Source: Candidatus Nitrosopumilus sp.
GTDB taxonomy: Archaea > Thermoproteota > Nitrososphaeria > Nitrososphaerales > Nitrosopumilaceae
Assembly: GCA_003702545.1 (NCBI GenBank)
Contig: REGK01000003.1
Location: forward strand, 1 to 40,238
DNA length: 40,238 nt
Direction of reading: 5' to 3'
In this document: positions 25,579 through 33,523 of the stretch, piece by piece
How the letters are laid out: every line of letters begins with the position of its first letter
How positions within the stretch are numbered: position 1 is the stretch's first letter
Program-made: the position numbers and the translations under genes
The notes under the pieces: model-generated
Database searches by the model: none
What the model saw: only the letters and a program-made list of their open reading frames with translations
What the model was told of the DNA's origin: nothing

Positions 25579-25716
25579 GATCTTATCTCCCAGAAAATTT
25601 TATCAGAACAACTATGTTGTTTTTTCATTTAGTATTTTTGCACCATCTCTTTGGTATTGTAAATTCAAAAAACAGGGATTTAACCTTTAAGATTTCAAAA
25701 TCATTCCAAGTGATTC

Positions 25717-25724
25717 GTGCCTAA
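25717..25724 (+). promoter_or_regulatory. GTGCCTAA intergenic motif, copy 4
   Basis: GTGCCTAA followed by AAAA lies between the threonine synthase stop (10 bases away) and the CorC-like gene. On the coding strand it reads TTAGGCAC. Confidence 0.35.
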
Positions 25725-25733
25725 AAAATGAGG

Positions 25734-27071
25734 CTAGTTCTTTGGAGGTTTTGCAAATTTGTTTTGAGGATTGTTGTGATAGTCCACTGGAAGCATTGCA
25801 TCTTTTTGTCTCCCAGTAAGGATTCCAACTACAGTATCATCTTTCTTTATTATTCCCTCATTCATCAATTTCTTAACTCCGACTACTGATGCGCCTGATG
25901 CCATCTCACAATCAAAACCGTTGAGACCAACCACTGACATTCCATCAAGCATTTCAGAGTCTGAAACAGTTGTTGCAACACCATTTGTAAATTCTAATGC
26001 ACGTAATCCTTTCAAAATATTTGCAGGCCTTCCAATTTGTATTGCAGTAGCTTTTGTCTTTGGTCTGATTCCTTTTGCATCTAAATCCTCATAGTATCTT
26101 GTAATTAGTTCCGTGTTGGGCTTTCCTTTGTTCCATCGAAGTTCTTCTCCTTGAAATTTACCATTGTACAAATCTGATAGTGTACTTGCACCTTCTGAAT
26201 TAATCACTGCAATTCTTGGAATTTTTTTAATCCAACCCCATTCGTACAATTCCATCAATGCTTTTCCACAGCTAGATGTGTTTCCTAATGCACCTCCTGG
26301 ATAAACAATCCAATCAGGGACTTCCCAATTCAAGTATTCTAATGCTCTAAAGGGAATTGTTTTTTGCCCTTCAATTCTAAATGGATTAATAGAGTTTACT
26401 GTGTAACCGTCATGATTCTGTGCATCATCTAATGATTGTTTTAGTGCATCATCAAAATTCCCATCAATTTCTAAAATCTGAGCTCCAAATTGATATGCTT
26501 GACTTAGTTTTCCGGGTGCAATTTGCCCTGCAGGTATGTAAACATCGCAGTCTATCCCCTCATTTGCTGCAAACATACCTGCTGATGCTGAAGTATTTCC
26601 AGTAGATGCACAAACAATCTTTTTTGCACCCACCATCTTTGCATGAGTTACTGCAGTTGCCATGCCGTTATCTTTGAAAGAGCCACTTGGATTGTATCCT
26701 TCGGGCTGTAACCATAAATTATCATTTGAAATTCCTACTAATTCTGAGGCCTTTGCCATATGGTATGGCTTTGAGAGTCTTCCTTCTGCACCATCAAGTG
26801 AAACCAAAAATTTTGAACACTCTTCAATGTTTTCAGGATCAACCTGACAAAAGTTTAGTAATTCTCTAAATCTCCAAACACCACTTTCGTTGAAGATGTT
26901 TCCTTGAGAGTTTCTTCTGTTGTAAAATACTTCTTTTAGACTTTCAGAGGGAGTGTGTTTGTATTTTACATCAAGTAAATGTCCTTTTTCACATTGAACA
27001 TTAGTACTCTCAATTGGATATTCCATCCCACATTGTGGATCAACACATTTGAGATATGCGTCTCCTTGCAT
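25734..27071 (-). CDS. thrC: Threonine synthase
   Basis: Threonine synthase turns O-phosphohomoserine into threonine with PLP. The 445-residue protein has an N-terminal extension with a zinc-ribbon-like Cys set (C9, C14, C27), then the PLP domain with K133 in NPSGSFKDNGM and the phosphate loop CASTGNTSASAGMFAANEG. Later come EGQKTIPFRALEYL and GILTGRQKDAMLP. It is the long form of the family. A threonine ammonia-lyase gene lies at 36877-38085, so both making and breaking threonine are in this window. Confidence 0.95.
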   Translation of the reverse strand: MQGDAYLKCVDPQCGMEYPIESTNVQCEKGHLLDVKYKHTPSESLKEVFYNRRNSQGNIFNESGVWRFRELLNFCQVDPENIEECSKFLVSLDGAEGRLSKPYHMAKASELVGISNDNLWLQPEGYNPSGSFKDNGMATAVTHAKMVGAKKIVCASTGNTSASAGMFAANEGIDCDVYIPAGQIAPGKLSQAYQFGAQILEIDGNFDDALKQSLDDAQNHDGYTVNSINPFRIEGQKTIPFRALEYLNWEVPDWIVYPGGALGNTSSCGKALMELYEWGWIKKIPRIAVINSEGASTLSDLYNGKFQGEELRWNKGKPNTELITRYYEDLDAKGIRPKTKATAIQIGRPANILKGLRALEFTNGVATTVSDSEMLDGMSVVGLNGFDCEMASGASVVGVKKLMNEGIIKKDDTVVGILTGRQKDAMLPVDYHNNPQNKFAKPPKN

Positions 27072-27173
27072 ACCCCTTACAAAAAATTATGATAATTTAA
27101 AGCAAAGGTGCAATTTTTCATAGTTGAAGCTATTTTTCCTAAACTTTAGATTAGATGCATTTGAGAATTAGTT

Positions 27174-27548
27174 GTGGTCACATACATCGAATATTTGAAA
27201 AGTATTCTATTGCAAATTCTTGAATCATATGAAAACCTCAAAGAGATTCAAGACAAACCAGGAGATCTAAATCTGATAAAAAAAGACCTACTCAAAATTA
27301 ATGGATTTTTCAAGGTGATTTCAAACAAAGTTGAAGATACAAAAATACCTCATTCAGATTTCAAACCATTAAAATCAAAATTTAGAAGTTATTTGGAGAA
27401 TTATTCTTTTGAACAAGAGATTGAGACCATGTCTCCACTTTATCAAGATGATATACATAGAGTCAAAAATATGCGATTAAAGATTTTAGAATCATTTGAT
27501 GAGAACAAAATCATGACAGACATCAAGGAGTTTATGGATAAGATTTGA
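27174..27548 (+). CDS. Helical protein of unknown function
   Basis: The 124-residue protein looks fully helical, with heptad-like stretches (YIEYLKSILLQILESYENLK; MRLKILESFDENKIMTDIKE) and no Cys, membrane segment or known motif. The start is GTG at 27174. A tiny Cys-rich gene begins inside its stop codon, so they are probably translated together. Function unknown. Confidence 0.55.
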   Translation: MVTYIEYLKSILLQILESYENLKEIQDKPGDLNLIKKDLLKINGFFKVISNKVEDTKIPHSDFKPLKSKFRSYLENYSFEQEIETMSPLYQDDIHRVKNMRLKILESFDENKIMTDIKEFMDKI

Positions 27549-27649
27549 GTGAAAAAAAATGCGTATTGTGTGGTTGCAAAGATCATAAATTGTTTGGATG
27601 CAATAGACACATGTCCAAAAAATGTAGTTGTTATAAAGAAGAAAATTAG
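27545..27649 (+). CDS. 34-residue Cys/His-rich protein, probable zinc binder
   Basis: The frame starts TTG AGT, overlapping the TGA of the preceding gene, and encodes MSEKKCVLCGCKDHKLFG followed by CNRHMSKKCSCYKEEN. Six Cys and two His in 34 residues, arranged as CxxCxC and CxxH with CxC at the end, suggest one or two small zinc sites. It ends 10 bases before the stop of a second tiny Cys-rich gene on the other strand. TTG as start follows from the overlap; no better start exists in frame. Confidence 0.55.
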   Translation: MSEKKCVLCGCKDHKLFGCNRHMSKKCSCYKEEN

Positions 27650-27659
27650 TTATTAGAAA

Positions 27660-27776
27660 TTATTTTCGTTTAGGTCCAGATCTTTCATGAAAATTTAGGC
27701 AACATCTGCATTCTTTTTCCAGACATTCAGATTCAGAATGATGGCCACAAATACCACATTCGCAACTTCCGGACAT
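27660..27776 (-). CDS. 38-residue Cys/His-rich protein, probable zinc binder
   Basis: Reading from the ATG at 27776, the protein begins MSGSCECGICGHHSESEC and continues LEKECRCCLNFHERSGPKRK. Seven Cys and three His appear, in CxCxxCxHH-type spacing. Its core resembles the 34-residue protein on the other strand (CxxCG, then an acidic or basic stretch, then CxC), so the two could be diverged copies of one family placed tail to tail. I cannot name a known family. Confidence 0.55.
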   Translation of the reverse strand: MSGSCECGICGHHSESECLEKECRCCLNFHERSGPKRK

Positions 27777-27844
27777 ATCATTTGTTATCTTGGATGGAAT
27801 ATAATTTATCCCCCAAATTTTTATGAGTTTGAGGTCAAATGAGA

Positions 27845-28162
27845 TTATTTTTTAGATTTTGATTTTTTCCCAGAAGGTTCTTTTCCTTCTAGTTCTTTCT
27901 CAATTTCTTCAGCTTTGCTATCTACTGCTTTGATAACTTCTTGAATTAGTCCATCAAGATCACTGTCTTCTACTTCAGGTTCTACAGTAGCAGCAATTTC
28001 ATTGATTGTGTTTGAAATTTCAGCACTAACGTCTTCAAAGCTCTCAGGATCTTCATATGTTGAATTGTAGAGGTTTTTGAGGTTGTTTACATGACCTACT
28101 ACTTGATCTGTTATGATAATCTTGTAATCTGTTCCATTTACATCGAATTCTTTTGAACTCAT
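27845..28162 (-). CDS. Acidic protein of unknown function
   Basis: The 105-residue protein has a short folded start (EFDVNGTDYKIIITDQVVGH) and an acidic helical middle, and ends in a Lys/Ser tail (SGKKSKSKK). This layout, an acidic body with a basic tail, is seen in nucleic-acid-associated proteins, but nothing identifies it. It lies downstream of the Pro/Glu-repeat gene on the same strand, with 56 bases between. Confidence 0.6.
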   Translation of the reverse strand: MSSKEFDVNGTDYKIIITDQVVGHVNNLKNLYNSTYEDPESFEDVSAEISNTINEIAATVEPEVEDSDLDGLIQEVIKAVDSKAEEIEKELEGKEPSGKKSKSKK

Positions 28163-28218
28163 AGCATTTTTCGAAATCTTGTGTTTATAATGTTTTTCAG
28201 TGGAAAAATTATGAATTA

Positions 28219-28914
28219 TTAGAATACTATGTAATCTAATGCTGAAGCATCACTGATCAATCTGGTATGTTTTGAACCTACTACATACCCATTTTTGATA
28301 TCTTCTGCAGGGATCCACCTGTTTGTGGATGTATAGTGTCTTTTTTCTTGTAATTCCCTCTCAATTTCTTCAACATCAAATTCTCCTTCTTCAACCTCTT
28401 GTGTGGCAAGATGTTTTATGGTTACAAGAATTTTGGTAACTTTTACCCTGTCTCCAAACTTCCATTTCATTGGTGGGTGTTCGTCAGATACTTCTAACAC
28501 TTTGATTTTCATTTGTTTATTTCCAAACGCATCGTGACTAATCAGTGTCTTTTCATCTGTAAATTCTTCAAAAGTAATCCTAGAGTTTACCTCAGCATCA
28601 GATACTGTTTCTAATAATGCAGCTGAATTAAATTCTGTGTTTGATTTTTCATCATAACTTGTTTGAATAGTAATTTCTGGTAATTGTGATTCTTCTGGTT
28701 CAGGAGTTGGTTCTACAACTGGTTCAGGAGTTGGTTCTACAACTGGTTCAGGAGTTGGTTCTACAACTGGTTCAGGAGTTGGTTCTACAACTGGTTCAGG
28801 AGTTGGTTCTACAACTGGTTCAGGAGTTGGTTGTGGATTTTTTGCTTCTTGTAGTCTTTTTGCTTCTTTTTCCCATTGAAGTTGTGCTTCCTCATCCTTG
28901 TTTATTTCAGACAA
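28219..28914 (-). CDS. Protein with Pro-Thr-Pro-Glu repeat and C-terminal domain
   Basis: The 231-residue protein has a short acidic start (MSEINKDEEAQLQWEKEAKR), then repeats of PTPEPVVE (residues about 29-74), then a C-terminal region with folded character (FEEFTDEKTLISHDAFGNKQ, KWKFGDRVKVTKILVTIK, RLISDASALDYIVF). The repeat should form an extended spacer. There is no signal peptide or membrane segment. The start is TTG at 28914, 26 bases from the centre of a TATA-like TTTTTAAA, so a leaderless TTG is likely. Function unknown. Confidence 0.75.
   Translation of the reverse strand: MSEINKDEEAQLQWEKEAKRLQEAKNPQPTPEPVVEPTPEPVVEPTPEPVVEPTPEPVVEPTPEPVVEPTPEPEESQLPEITIQTSYDEKSNTEFNSAALLETVSDAEVNSRITFEEFTDEKTLISHDAFGNKQMKIKVLEVSDEHPPMKWKFGDRVKVTKILVTIKHLATQEVEEGEFDVEEIERELQEKRHYTSTNRWIPAEDIKNGYVVGSKHTRLISDASALDYIVF
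28697..28834. repeat. 24-base tandem repeat in the Pro/Glu protein gene
   Basis: Five full copies of a 24-base unit (begins GGTTCAGGAGTTGGTT on the plus strand) run from 28697 to 28816, followed by a partial sixth copy to about 28834. The full copies are identical at the DNA level, so the tract is young and probably changes length by slippage. Each unit adds exactly eight residues, keeping the frame. Confidence 0.9.
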
Positions 28915-28965
28915 TACTCTTGATTCTGGTTTATTCTTTAAAAACGATTTGTAGATTTTTTGAAA

Positions 28966-28973
28966 TTAGGCAC
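28966..28973 (-). promoter_or_regulatory. GTGCCTAA intergenic motif, copy 5
   Basis: TTAGGCAC on the plus strand, GTGCCTAA then TTTC on the minus strand, just at the Hjc stop codon and 21 bases before the TATA-like box of the Pro/Glu-repeat gene. Confidence 0.35.
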
Positions 28974-29521
28974 TATTTGGGTTGTTTTGTTTTAAATGGC
29001 ATCTTACATTCTTCCAGATAGATCTCTTTTCGTGAACCATCTACTTTTGCGTAGATTTTTCCATCATAAGTACAAACACAGTCAGTAATGTCTAGATTTT
29101 CATCCCAAATTTTGTAAAACTCTCTTAATTCTCGACTTTCATATTTCCCTACACCCAATCTTTTCTTTGATAGGAATTTGAATGCCAACAATACGTGTCT
29201 TTTTTTGTAAATATCAAATGTCTTTATCCATTCCAAACATCTTTCAATTTGATCATATGGCACTGGAAGTGAAGTACTTGTTCCTGATTTTGCTTCAATA
29301 GTAAAAATAGCACTGTCTTCAGTGTTTACTGCTAAAACATCAGGTAATGCAATGCTTGGAGAACCTAATCTGAATGCCTTCCAATCCTGAGATGCATTGA
29401 ATCGTTTTACCAATGTATCTTCCCATTGATACCCACGCTGTCTCCGGGTTTTTGCTGCTTTTTGATTATTGGTTTTTGTTTTTTTGGATAATTTTGATAT
29501 AGCTACTGTTCTTGAGCGCAT
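28973..29521 (-). CDS. hjc: Holliday junction resolvase (Hjc family)
   Basis: From the ATG at 29521 the protein has 182 residues. It belongs to the archaeal resolvase nucleases that cut four-way junctions during recombination and fork repair. The PD-(D/E)XK site is complete: E34 (RGYQWEDTLVKRF), D61 in ALPDVLAV, and E76/K78 in FTIEAKSGTS. The start at 29521 is chosen because a TATA-like box (centre near 29545) lies 24 bases upstream; a longer frame begins at 29584. The C-terminal part (from about residue 110) is longer than in crenarchaeal Hjc. Confidence 0.85.
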   Translation of the reverse strand: MRSRTVAISKLSKKTKTNNQKAAKTRRQRGYQWEDTLVKRFNASQDWKAFRLGSPSIALPDVLAVNTEDSAIFTIEAKSGTSTSLPVPYDQIERCLEWIKTFDIYKKRHVLLAFKFLSKKRLGVGKYESRELREFYKIWDENLDITDCVCTYDGKIYAKVDGSRKEIYLEECKMPFKTKQPK

Positions 29522-29670
29522 ACTGTTATTCCTATTTTCAGATATAGTAAGGCGGGTAATTACATAATACCCGTTAAAATTCATTGAGTAGTTCGTTTCT
29601 TATTTGTGATATAGACAAAGTTTGAATAAATTTTGGTAAAATAATAATACTATTAGGAATAATCTGATTT

Positions 29671-29769
29671 GTGCCAAAAAAGAAAAAGGAGTTAAAACAA
29701 CGCAAAAATCTTCAATGTCATTGGCACTGTCCATGTGAAGATTGTAGAAATGATGATGCATCTTATTGA
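29671..29769 (+). CDS. 32-residue Cys/His-rich protein, probable zinc binder
   Basis: The GTG at 29671 starts MPKKKKELKQRKNLQCHWHC followed by PCEDCRNDDASY. A very basic start precedes a compact Cys/His cluster (CHWHCPCEDC), enough for one zinc site. A TATA-like TAATAATA is centred 25 bases upstream, predicting a leaderless GTG. It is divergent from hjc. The basic arm suggests nucleic-acid contact, but that is inferred. Confidence 0.5.
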   Translation: MPKKKKELKQRKNLQCHWHCPCEDCRNDDASY

Positions 29770-29824
29770 AGTTAGCCTGTTTTATCCACACTTTGTCTAA
29801 ATAGGACTTTATTTCAAATAATTC

Positions 29825-30025
29825 ATGTCTGATATTATAATTGAAAAATTACTTGAACAGCGAGATTTTTATCTAAATACACTCAAACAGTTAGAATTTC
29901 AATTGGTAATGGATCCTACAGAAAATGAACTAAAAGAGATTGAAAAATTACAAACAACTACTGTTGAACAATTAAAAAAAGTCGAACAAGAAATTGCATA
30001 TCTTAATTCAAAAGAATCATCCTAA
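29825..30025 (+). CDS. Small coiled-coil protein
   Basis: The 66-residue protein is almost all helix with heptad spacing (SDIIIEKLLEQRDFYLNTLK; NELKEIEKLQTTTVEQLKKV). It probably forms a two-helix hairpin. No family is assigned. It lies 40 bases before the methyltransferase gene on the same strand. Confidence 0.55.
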   Translation: MSDIIIEKLLEQRDFYLNTLKQLEFQLVMDPTENELKEIEKLQTTTVEQLKKVEQEIAYLNSKESS

Positions 30026-30065
30026 ATTACAATGAGTTTATCAAACCCTTATTTTTAGAAAATTC

Positions 30066-30893
30066 ATGTTTGATGAAATAGTTCAGAATTTAGTTTCTAT
30101 AAAGCAAGATTTTGCAAAAAATTATTCAGGAAATGCCCATATTCAAGAGGTAGTTCCAGCCTCAAATTCTGAAAAATTCTCATTTGATCAAGGGCATTTA
30201 CAATCTATTCACAAATTTGCAGAAAAAAATCCCATCTACTATAATTCATACACTGAAAAAATATCAGGGATTGATTGTGTCGTTTACGAAGGAGACATTA
30301 ATGATCACTGGCTAAACAGCATCAAACACGGTACAAGTTGCCAACCGTTCTATCCTACATGGATGGTTTCCGCATACTTGATGGTTTTAATTGCAAAAAA
30401 TTTAGGTTATGAAGAACTAGTTGACATTGGTTCAGGTGATGGACGCATTGCATTTTGTGGAAAAGTTTTGGGATTTACAACCCATAGTATTGAAATTGAT
30501 GATGGGCTAGTTGAATTGCAGAAATTAATTTGCAAGGAGACTGGACAAAATTTTGACCCAACATGTGAAGATGCATTAGAGTTTGATTATTCAAAATTCC
30601 AATTAACAAACCCTGTATTTTTTATTGGAGGATTACCTCAAATGGGTGGAGATATGTTGGCTACCAGCATTATTGACAAAATCAATTCTATTGAGCAACT
30701 CAAAAATTCTACAGGTATAGTATTTGCAGGAACTCACTCCAAACGACAACTATCTGGAAACTTGGCTAATGGTGGATGGAGTTCATTAATTCAAGAGCAT
30801 GATTTGCAAGTAACTCAAACAGTTTCACTTCCTACTGTTTGGACATTTGATCAAACCACTGAGACACCATATATCTATACAAAATTCAACTAA
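30066..30893 (+). CDS. Class I SAM-dependent methyltransferase-like protein
   Basis: The 275-residue protein has the SAM-binding motif I, ELVDIGSGDGRIAF, near residues 117-130, with the acidic end of strand 2 in THSIEIDDGLVELQ and a motif near CEDALEFDYSKF. The N-terminal 110 residues are helical and not typical of a methyltransferase, with a conserved-looking WLNSIKHGTSCQPFYPTWM. The target is unknown. It ends eight bases inside the convergent DUF35 gene. Confidence 0.75.
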   Translation: MFDEIVQNLVSIKQDFAKNYSGNAHIQEVVPASNSEKFSFDQGHLQSIHKFAEKNPIYYNSYTEKISGIDCVVYEGDINDHWLNSIKHGTSCQPFYPTWMVSAYLMVLIAKNLGYEELVDIGSGDGRIAFCGKVLGFTTHSIEIDDGLVELQKLICKETGQNFDPTCEDALEFDYSKFQLTNPVFFIGGLPQMGGDMLATSIIDKINSIEQLKNSTGIVFAGTHSKRQLSGNLANGGWSSLIQEHDLQVTQTVSLPTVWTFDQTTETPYIYTKFN

Positions 30894-31194
30894 CTTCAAA
30901 AAAATAACTTCCTTTGTTAATTCCACATTTTGAGATCTTTACCATTTGATCAATGCTTGGCTCTCTAGTCATTTTTGCCATGATTCTAAAAGAATTTTCC
31001 ATTTCTACAATGCAAAAATAGTCCTCATTTTGCTTTGAATACTCTATAATTCTGCCTTGGAAATTCCCTTTTTTGAGCGTGGTTTTACCCATACAATCAT
31101 TACAATATTCTGCTGGAGGCCATACTAATTTTTTGCAAACAGTACATTCTGGAATCAAAAAATTACCTTTTGAAATCTCTTCTTCAAAACTCAT
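30886..31194 (-). CDS. DUF35 OB-fold acyl-CoA-associated protein
   Basis: The 102-residue protein has a rubredoxin-like zinc ribbon with C17, C20, C31 and C34 (CTVCKKLVWPPAEYCNDC) followed by an OB fold (GRIIEYSKQNEDYFCIVEME). DUF35 proteins partner thiolases and hold acyl-CoA intermediates, best known from the archaeal acetoacetyl-CoA thiolase/HMG-CoA synthase complex. It overlaps the thiolase gene by four bases, as expected for a complex partner. Confidence 0.9.
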   Translation of the reverse strand: MSFEEEISKGNFLIPECTVCKKLVWPPAEYCNDCMGKTTLKKGNFQGRIIEYSKQNEDYFCIVEMENSFRIMAKMTREPSIDQMVKISKCGINKGSYFFEVS

Positions 31195-32300
31195 TTTTCT
31201 AACACCAAAATAGTTGAGGATGTTGCAGCTGCAGACATGTTATGAACCAAACCTACATTTGCATTTTCAATTTGTCTTTTTTCAGCATTATTTTGTAGTT
31301 GTTGTGTAACTTCTATTGTTTGTGCTATACCTGTTGCACCCAAAGGATGTCCACAGCCTATCAAACCTCCACGAGGATTAATTTTGAGATTTTTTGTTTC
31401 ATAGAGTTCTTTAACAAGAGTCGTTCCTTCTCCAGGATTTGCCATACCAATTGCTTCTAATGCCATTGGTTCACATACTGAAAACGCATCATGAACTTCT
31501 GCAACACTGACATCTTCTATTTTTTTATCTGCCATTTGCAGTGCAATTTTTGTTGCATGTTTTGTAGATTCCATTGAATGAAATGATTCATTTTTTGTAA
31601 ATCCTGCTGAAATTGTTTTTTGCCCCACTCCTGAAATCCATATTGGTTGATCAGTGATTTTTTTGATCATGTTTTCTGATGCTAAAAGAATTGATGCACT
31701 TCCTGTACATGATCTTGAACAATCAAGTAGTCGTATATCTTTGGTGATTTTTTTAGAATCCATCACATCTTCAACTGAATATGTTTTTTTAGAAATAGCA
31801 TTAGGGTTGTTTTGAGCTTGACTGTGATTTTTTACTGAAACCATTGCTAATTGTTCGTCTGTTGTTGAGAATTTTCGTTTGTATGAACTAGTAAAAATTG
31901 ATGCCCAAAAAATTGGATGTTTGAACTCTCCTCTGGAATTGTCCCAATCTAAAATCTGACCTGGGCTATCGTATCTTTCAGCCCCGCTTACCAATACCAT
32001 ATCTGCAAGACCAGATGCAATGTATGAGTAGGCTGAAACTATGGAATTTGTGCCTGAATTGCATAGGTTTTCAATCGAATGGGCAGTTTTTGGTTGAATT
32101 CCAAGGCTTTCAGACAAGATTGGGGCAAGGTATTTTGAATTATTATTTGTAGATACCAAAACCGTATCGATTTGGTTTTTTTCTATGTTAGAGTTTTTTT
32201 CAAATAGTTCTTTTACTGATTCAAAGAGAAGGGATTCTATTTTTTTATCATTTTTGTTAAATGGCGTAATCCCATATGCTGCAATACCTACCTTATTCAT
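31191..32300 (-). CDS. Thiolase-family enzyme (acetyl-CoA acetyltransferase-like)
   Basis: From the ATG at 32300 the protein has 369 residues and begins MNKVGIAAYGITPFNKN. The catalytic residues are in place: C80 in SIENLCNSGTNS, H270 in VAEVHDAFSVCE, and C316/H318 in LIGCGHPLGATG. The HDAF form fits the SCP-x-like archaeal thiolases. A start at 32309 or 32336 would overlap the upstream gene. With DUF35 next to it, a role in making or cleaving acetoacetyl-CoA, for mevalonate or carbon fixation, is probable. Confidence 0.88.
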   Translation of the reverse strand: MNKVGIAAYGITPFNKNDKKIESLLFESVKELFEKNSNIEKNQIDTVLVSTNNNSKYLAPILSESLGIQPKTAHSIENLCNSGTNSIVSAYSYIASGLADMVLVSGAERYDSPGQILDWDNSRGEFKHPIFWASIFTSSYKRKFSTTDEQLAMVSVKNHSQAQNNPNAISKKTYSVEDVMDSKKITKDIRLLDCSRSCTGSASILLASENMIKKITDQPIWISGVGQKTISAGFTKNESFHSMESTKHATKIALQMADKKIEDVSVAEVHDAFSVCEPMALEAIGMANPGEGTTLVKELYETKNLKINPRGGLIGCGHPLGATGIAQTIEVTQQLQNNAEKRQIENANVGLVHNMSAAATSSTILVLEK

Positions 32301-32301
32301 C

Positions 32302-33267
32302 TCATTCATCCAAAAATGTTTTTTGTAGTAATTCAAATGACTCTAAAGTATTCCCTACTGGATTGAATTGTACTATTGGCAAATCAATTCCTGTTTGTCT
32401 AAATGCATCTAGTTGTTTTTTACATTCATCAGGAGCACCAGATATTGCAAGTTCTTTTAACATCGAATCTGTAACTAGTTCATGGTTTGATGAAAATCCT
32501 GATTTTTTAAACTCTTCAAATATGTTTGATGTTTCTTTTTCAAATCCATTTCTTGCCAAGAATTCTCGGTAAATTTTACCTACTGACACATAAAATGCTA
32601 GTGTCTTTTTTGCACGTTCTATTGCTTCTTCTGAATTCTCTGAGACACATGTGATTATTTGGCATGTTACGTCTATCTTTCTTTTTGATTGCATTTTTTG
32701 AATTGTCTCTTTCATTTCATTTTTAGGTCTAAGATAAAATATTGTGCCATCACCAATATCCCATGTTAGATTTACCATCTTTTCATTAACTGCTGCAATG
32801 TAAATTGGAATAGATTCTCTGTGAGGTTTGATCAATAATTTGAAATTTTTCAAATTGAAAATTTTCCCTGAATAATTAATTGGTTTTCCAGAAGTTACTA
32901 GTTTGATGATCTCCACATACTCTTTCATTCTTTGTAGAGGCTGTTTGAAATCATATCCATGAAAAGTCTCTACAATAGGTAAACTACTGGTGCCAAGACC
33001 AAGAATTACTCTTCCTTTAGAAATTGTATCTACTGTAACTGCCCCCATCGCAATTGCCGCAGGACTACGCGAATAGATGTTGATAATAGAAGAGCCTATC
33101 TTTTGAGTAGAGGTCCTGGCAGCTACGGCACTAAGTATTGAAAAATTCTCCATACCCCATGTTTCAGGTACCCATATTGCATCTGTGGGGGTTTTTGCAA
33201 TCATTTGAGCGCAATTTAGTACCTCATTTACTGATAGCATTGAGCCTAAACTACATGCAATACGCAT
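32302..33267 (-). CDS. LLM-class flavin/F420-dependent oxidoreductase
   Basis: The luciferase-like monooxygenase fold is seen in DAIWVPETWGMENFSILSAV, KIGSSIINIYSRSPAAIAMG and GRVILGLGTSS, the last being a typical cofactor-binding strand of F420-dependent members. From the ATG at 33267 the protein has 321 residues; an upstream frame to 33312 has no better start context. The stop lies one base before the thiolase ATG, and DUF35 follows, so all three are probably one operon. The substrate is unknown, possibly an acyl-CoA or aldehyde. Confidence 0.85.
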   Translation of the reverse strand: MRIACSLGSMLSVNEVLNCAQMIAKTPTDAIWVPETWGMENFSILSAVAARTSTQKIGSSIINIYSRSPAAIAMGAVTVDTISKGRVILGLGTSSLPIVETFHGYDFKQPLQRMKEYVEIIKLVTSGKPINYSGKIFNLKNFKLLIKPHRESIPIYIAAVNEKMVNLTWDIGDGTIFYLRPKNEMKETIQKMQSKRKIDVTCQIITCVSENSEEAIERAKKTLAFYVSVGKIYREFLARNGFEKETSNIFEEFKKSGFSSNHELVTDSMLKELAISGAPDECKKQLDAFRQTGIDLPIVQFNPVGNTLESFELLQKTFLDE

Positions 33268-33367
33268 GATATGCCTAGTACAGTTGGATATTCTAGTGTT
33301 CTGTTTTAGCATTGGGTTAATTTTGATTGAGGTGCCGTATTATTCGAAAATCTGTACAACAAATACT

Positions 33368-33514
33368 GTGAACGAGCAAACATTTGAGCAAAAATCCTCT
33401 CAAGAGTCTACTTTTTGGAATGATGCTACAAAATATGCTTCAGCAAGCAAAGATGAGCCTTTTGTTGAAGAGGTAGCCTACATGATGGTAACACTGCACA
33501 GAACTGGTGCATAA
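33368..33514 (+). CDS. 48-residue acidic protein
   Basis: The GTG at 33368 encodes MNEQTFEQKSSQESTFW followed by a helical segment DEPFVEEVAYMMVTLHRTG. A TATA-like TATTATT (33339-33345) is centred 26 bases upstream, which fits a leaderless GTG and argues against the longer frame from 33266. No Cys, membrane segment or family. It ends close to the convergent nucleotidyltransferase gene. Confidence 0.45.
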   Translation: MNEQTFEQKSSQESTFWNDATKYASASKDEPFVEEVAYMMVTLHRTGA

Positions 33515-33523
33515 CTCAAAAAT

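Noticed and set aside
25613-25723. 36-residue plus-strand frame between the CorC-like and threonine synthase genes
   Set aside because: Composition is unlike nearby proteins, there is no promoter with suitable spacing, and it runs through the GTGCCTAA motif.
28697-28834. CRISPR-like array
   Set aside because: The 24-base repeats are directly adjacent without spacers and lie inside a coding region, keeping the reading frame.
29522-29584. Longer N-terminus for the Hjc resolvase
   Set aside because: The extra 21 residues lie upstream of and across the TATA-like box at about 29541-29548, so they are probably not transcribed.
33266-33367. N-terminal extension of the 48-residue acidic protein
   Set aside because: It contains the promoter for the GTG at 33368 and overlaps the start of the LLM gene on the other strand.
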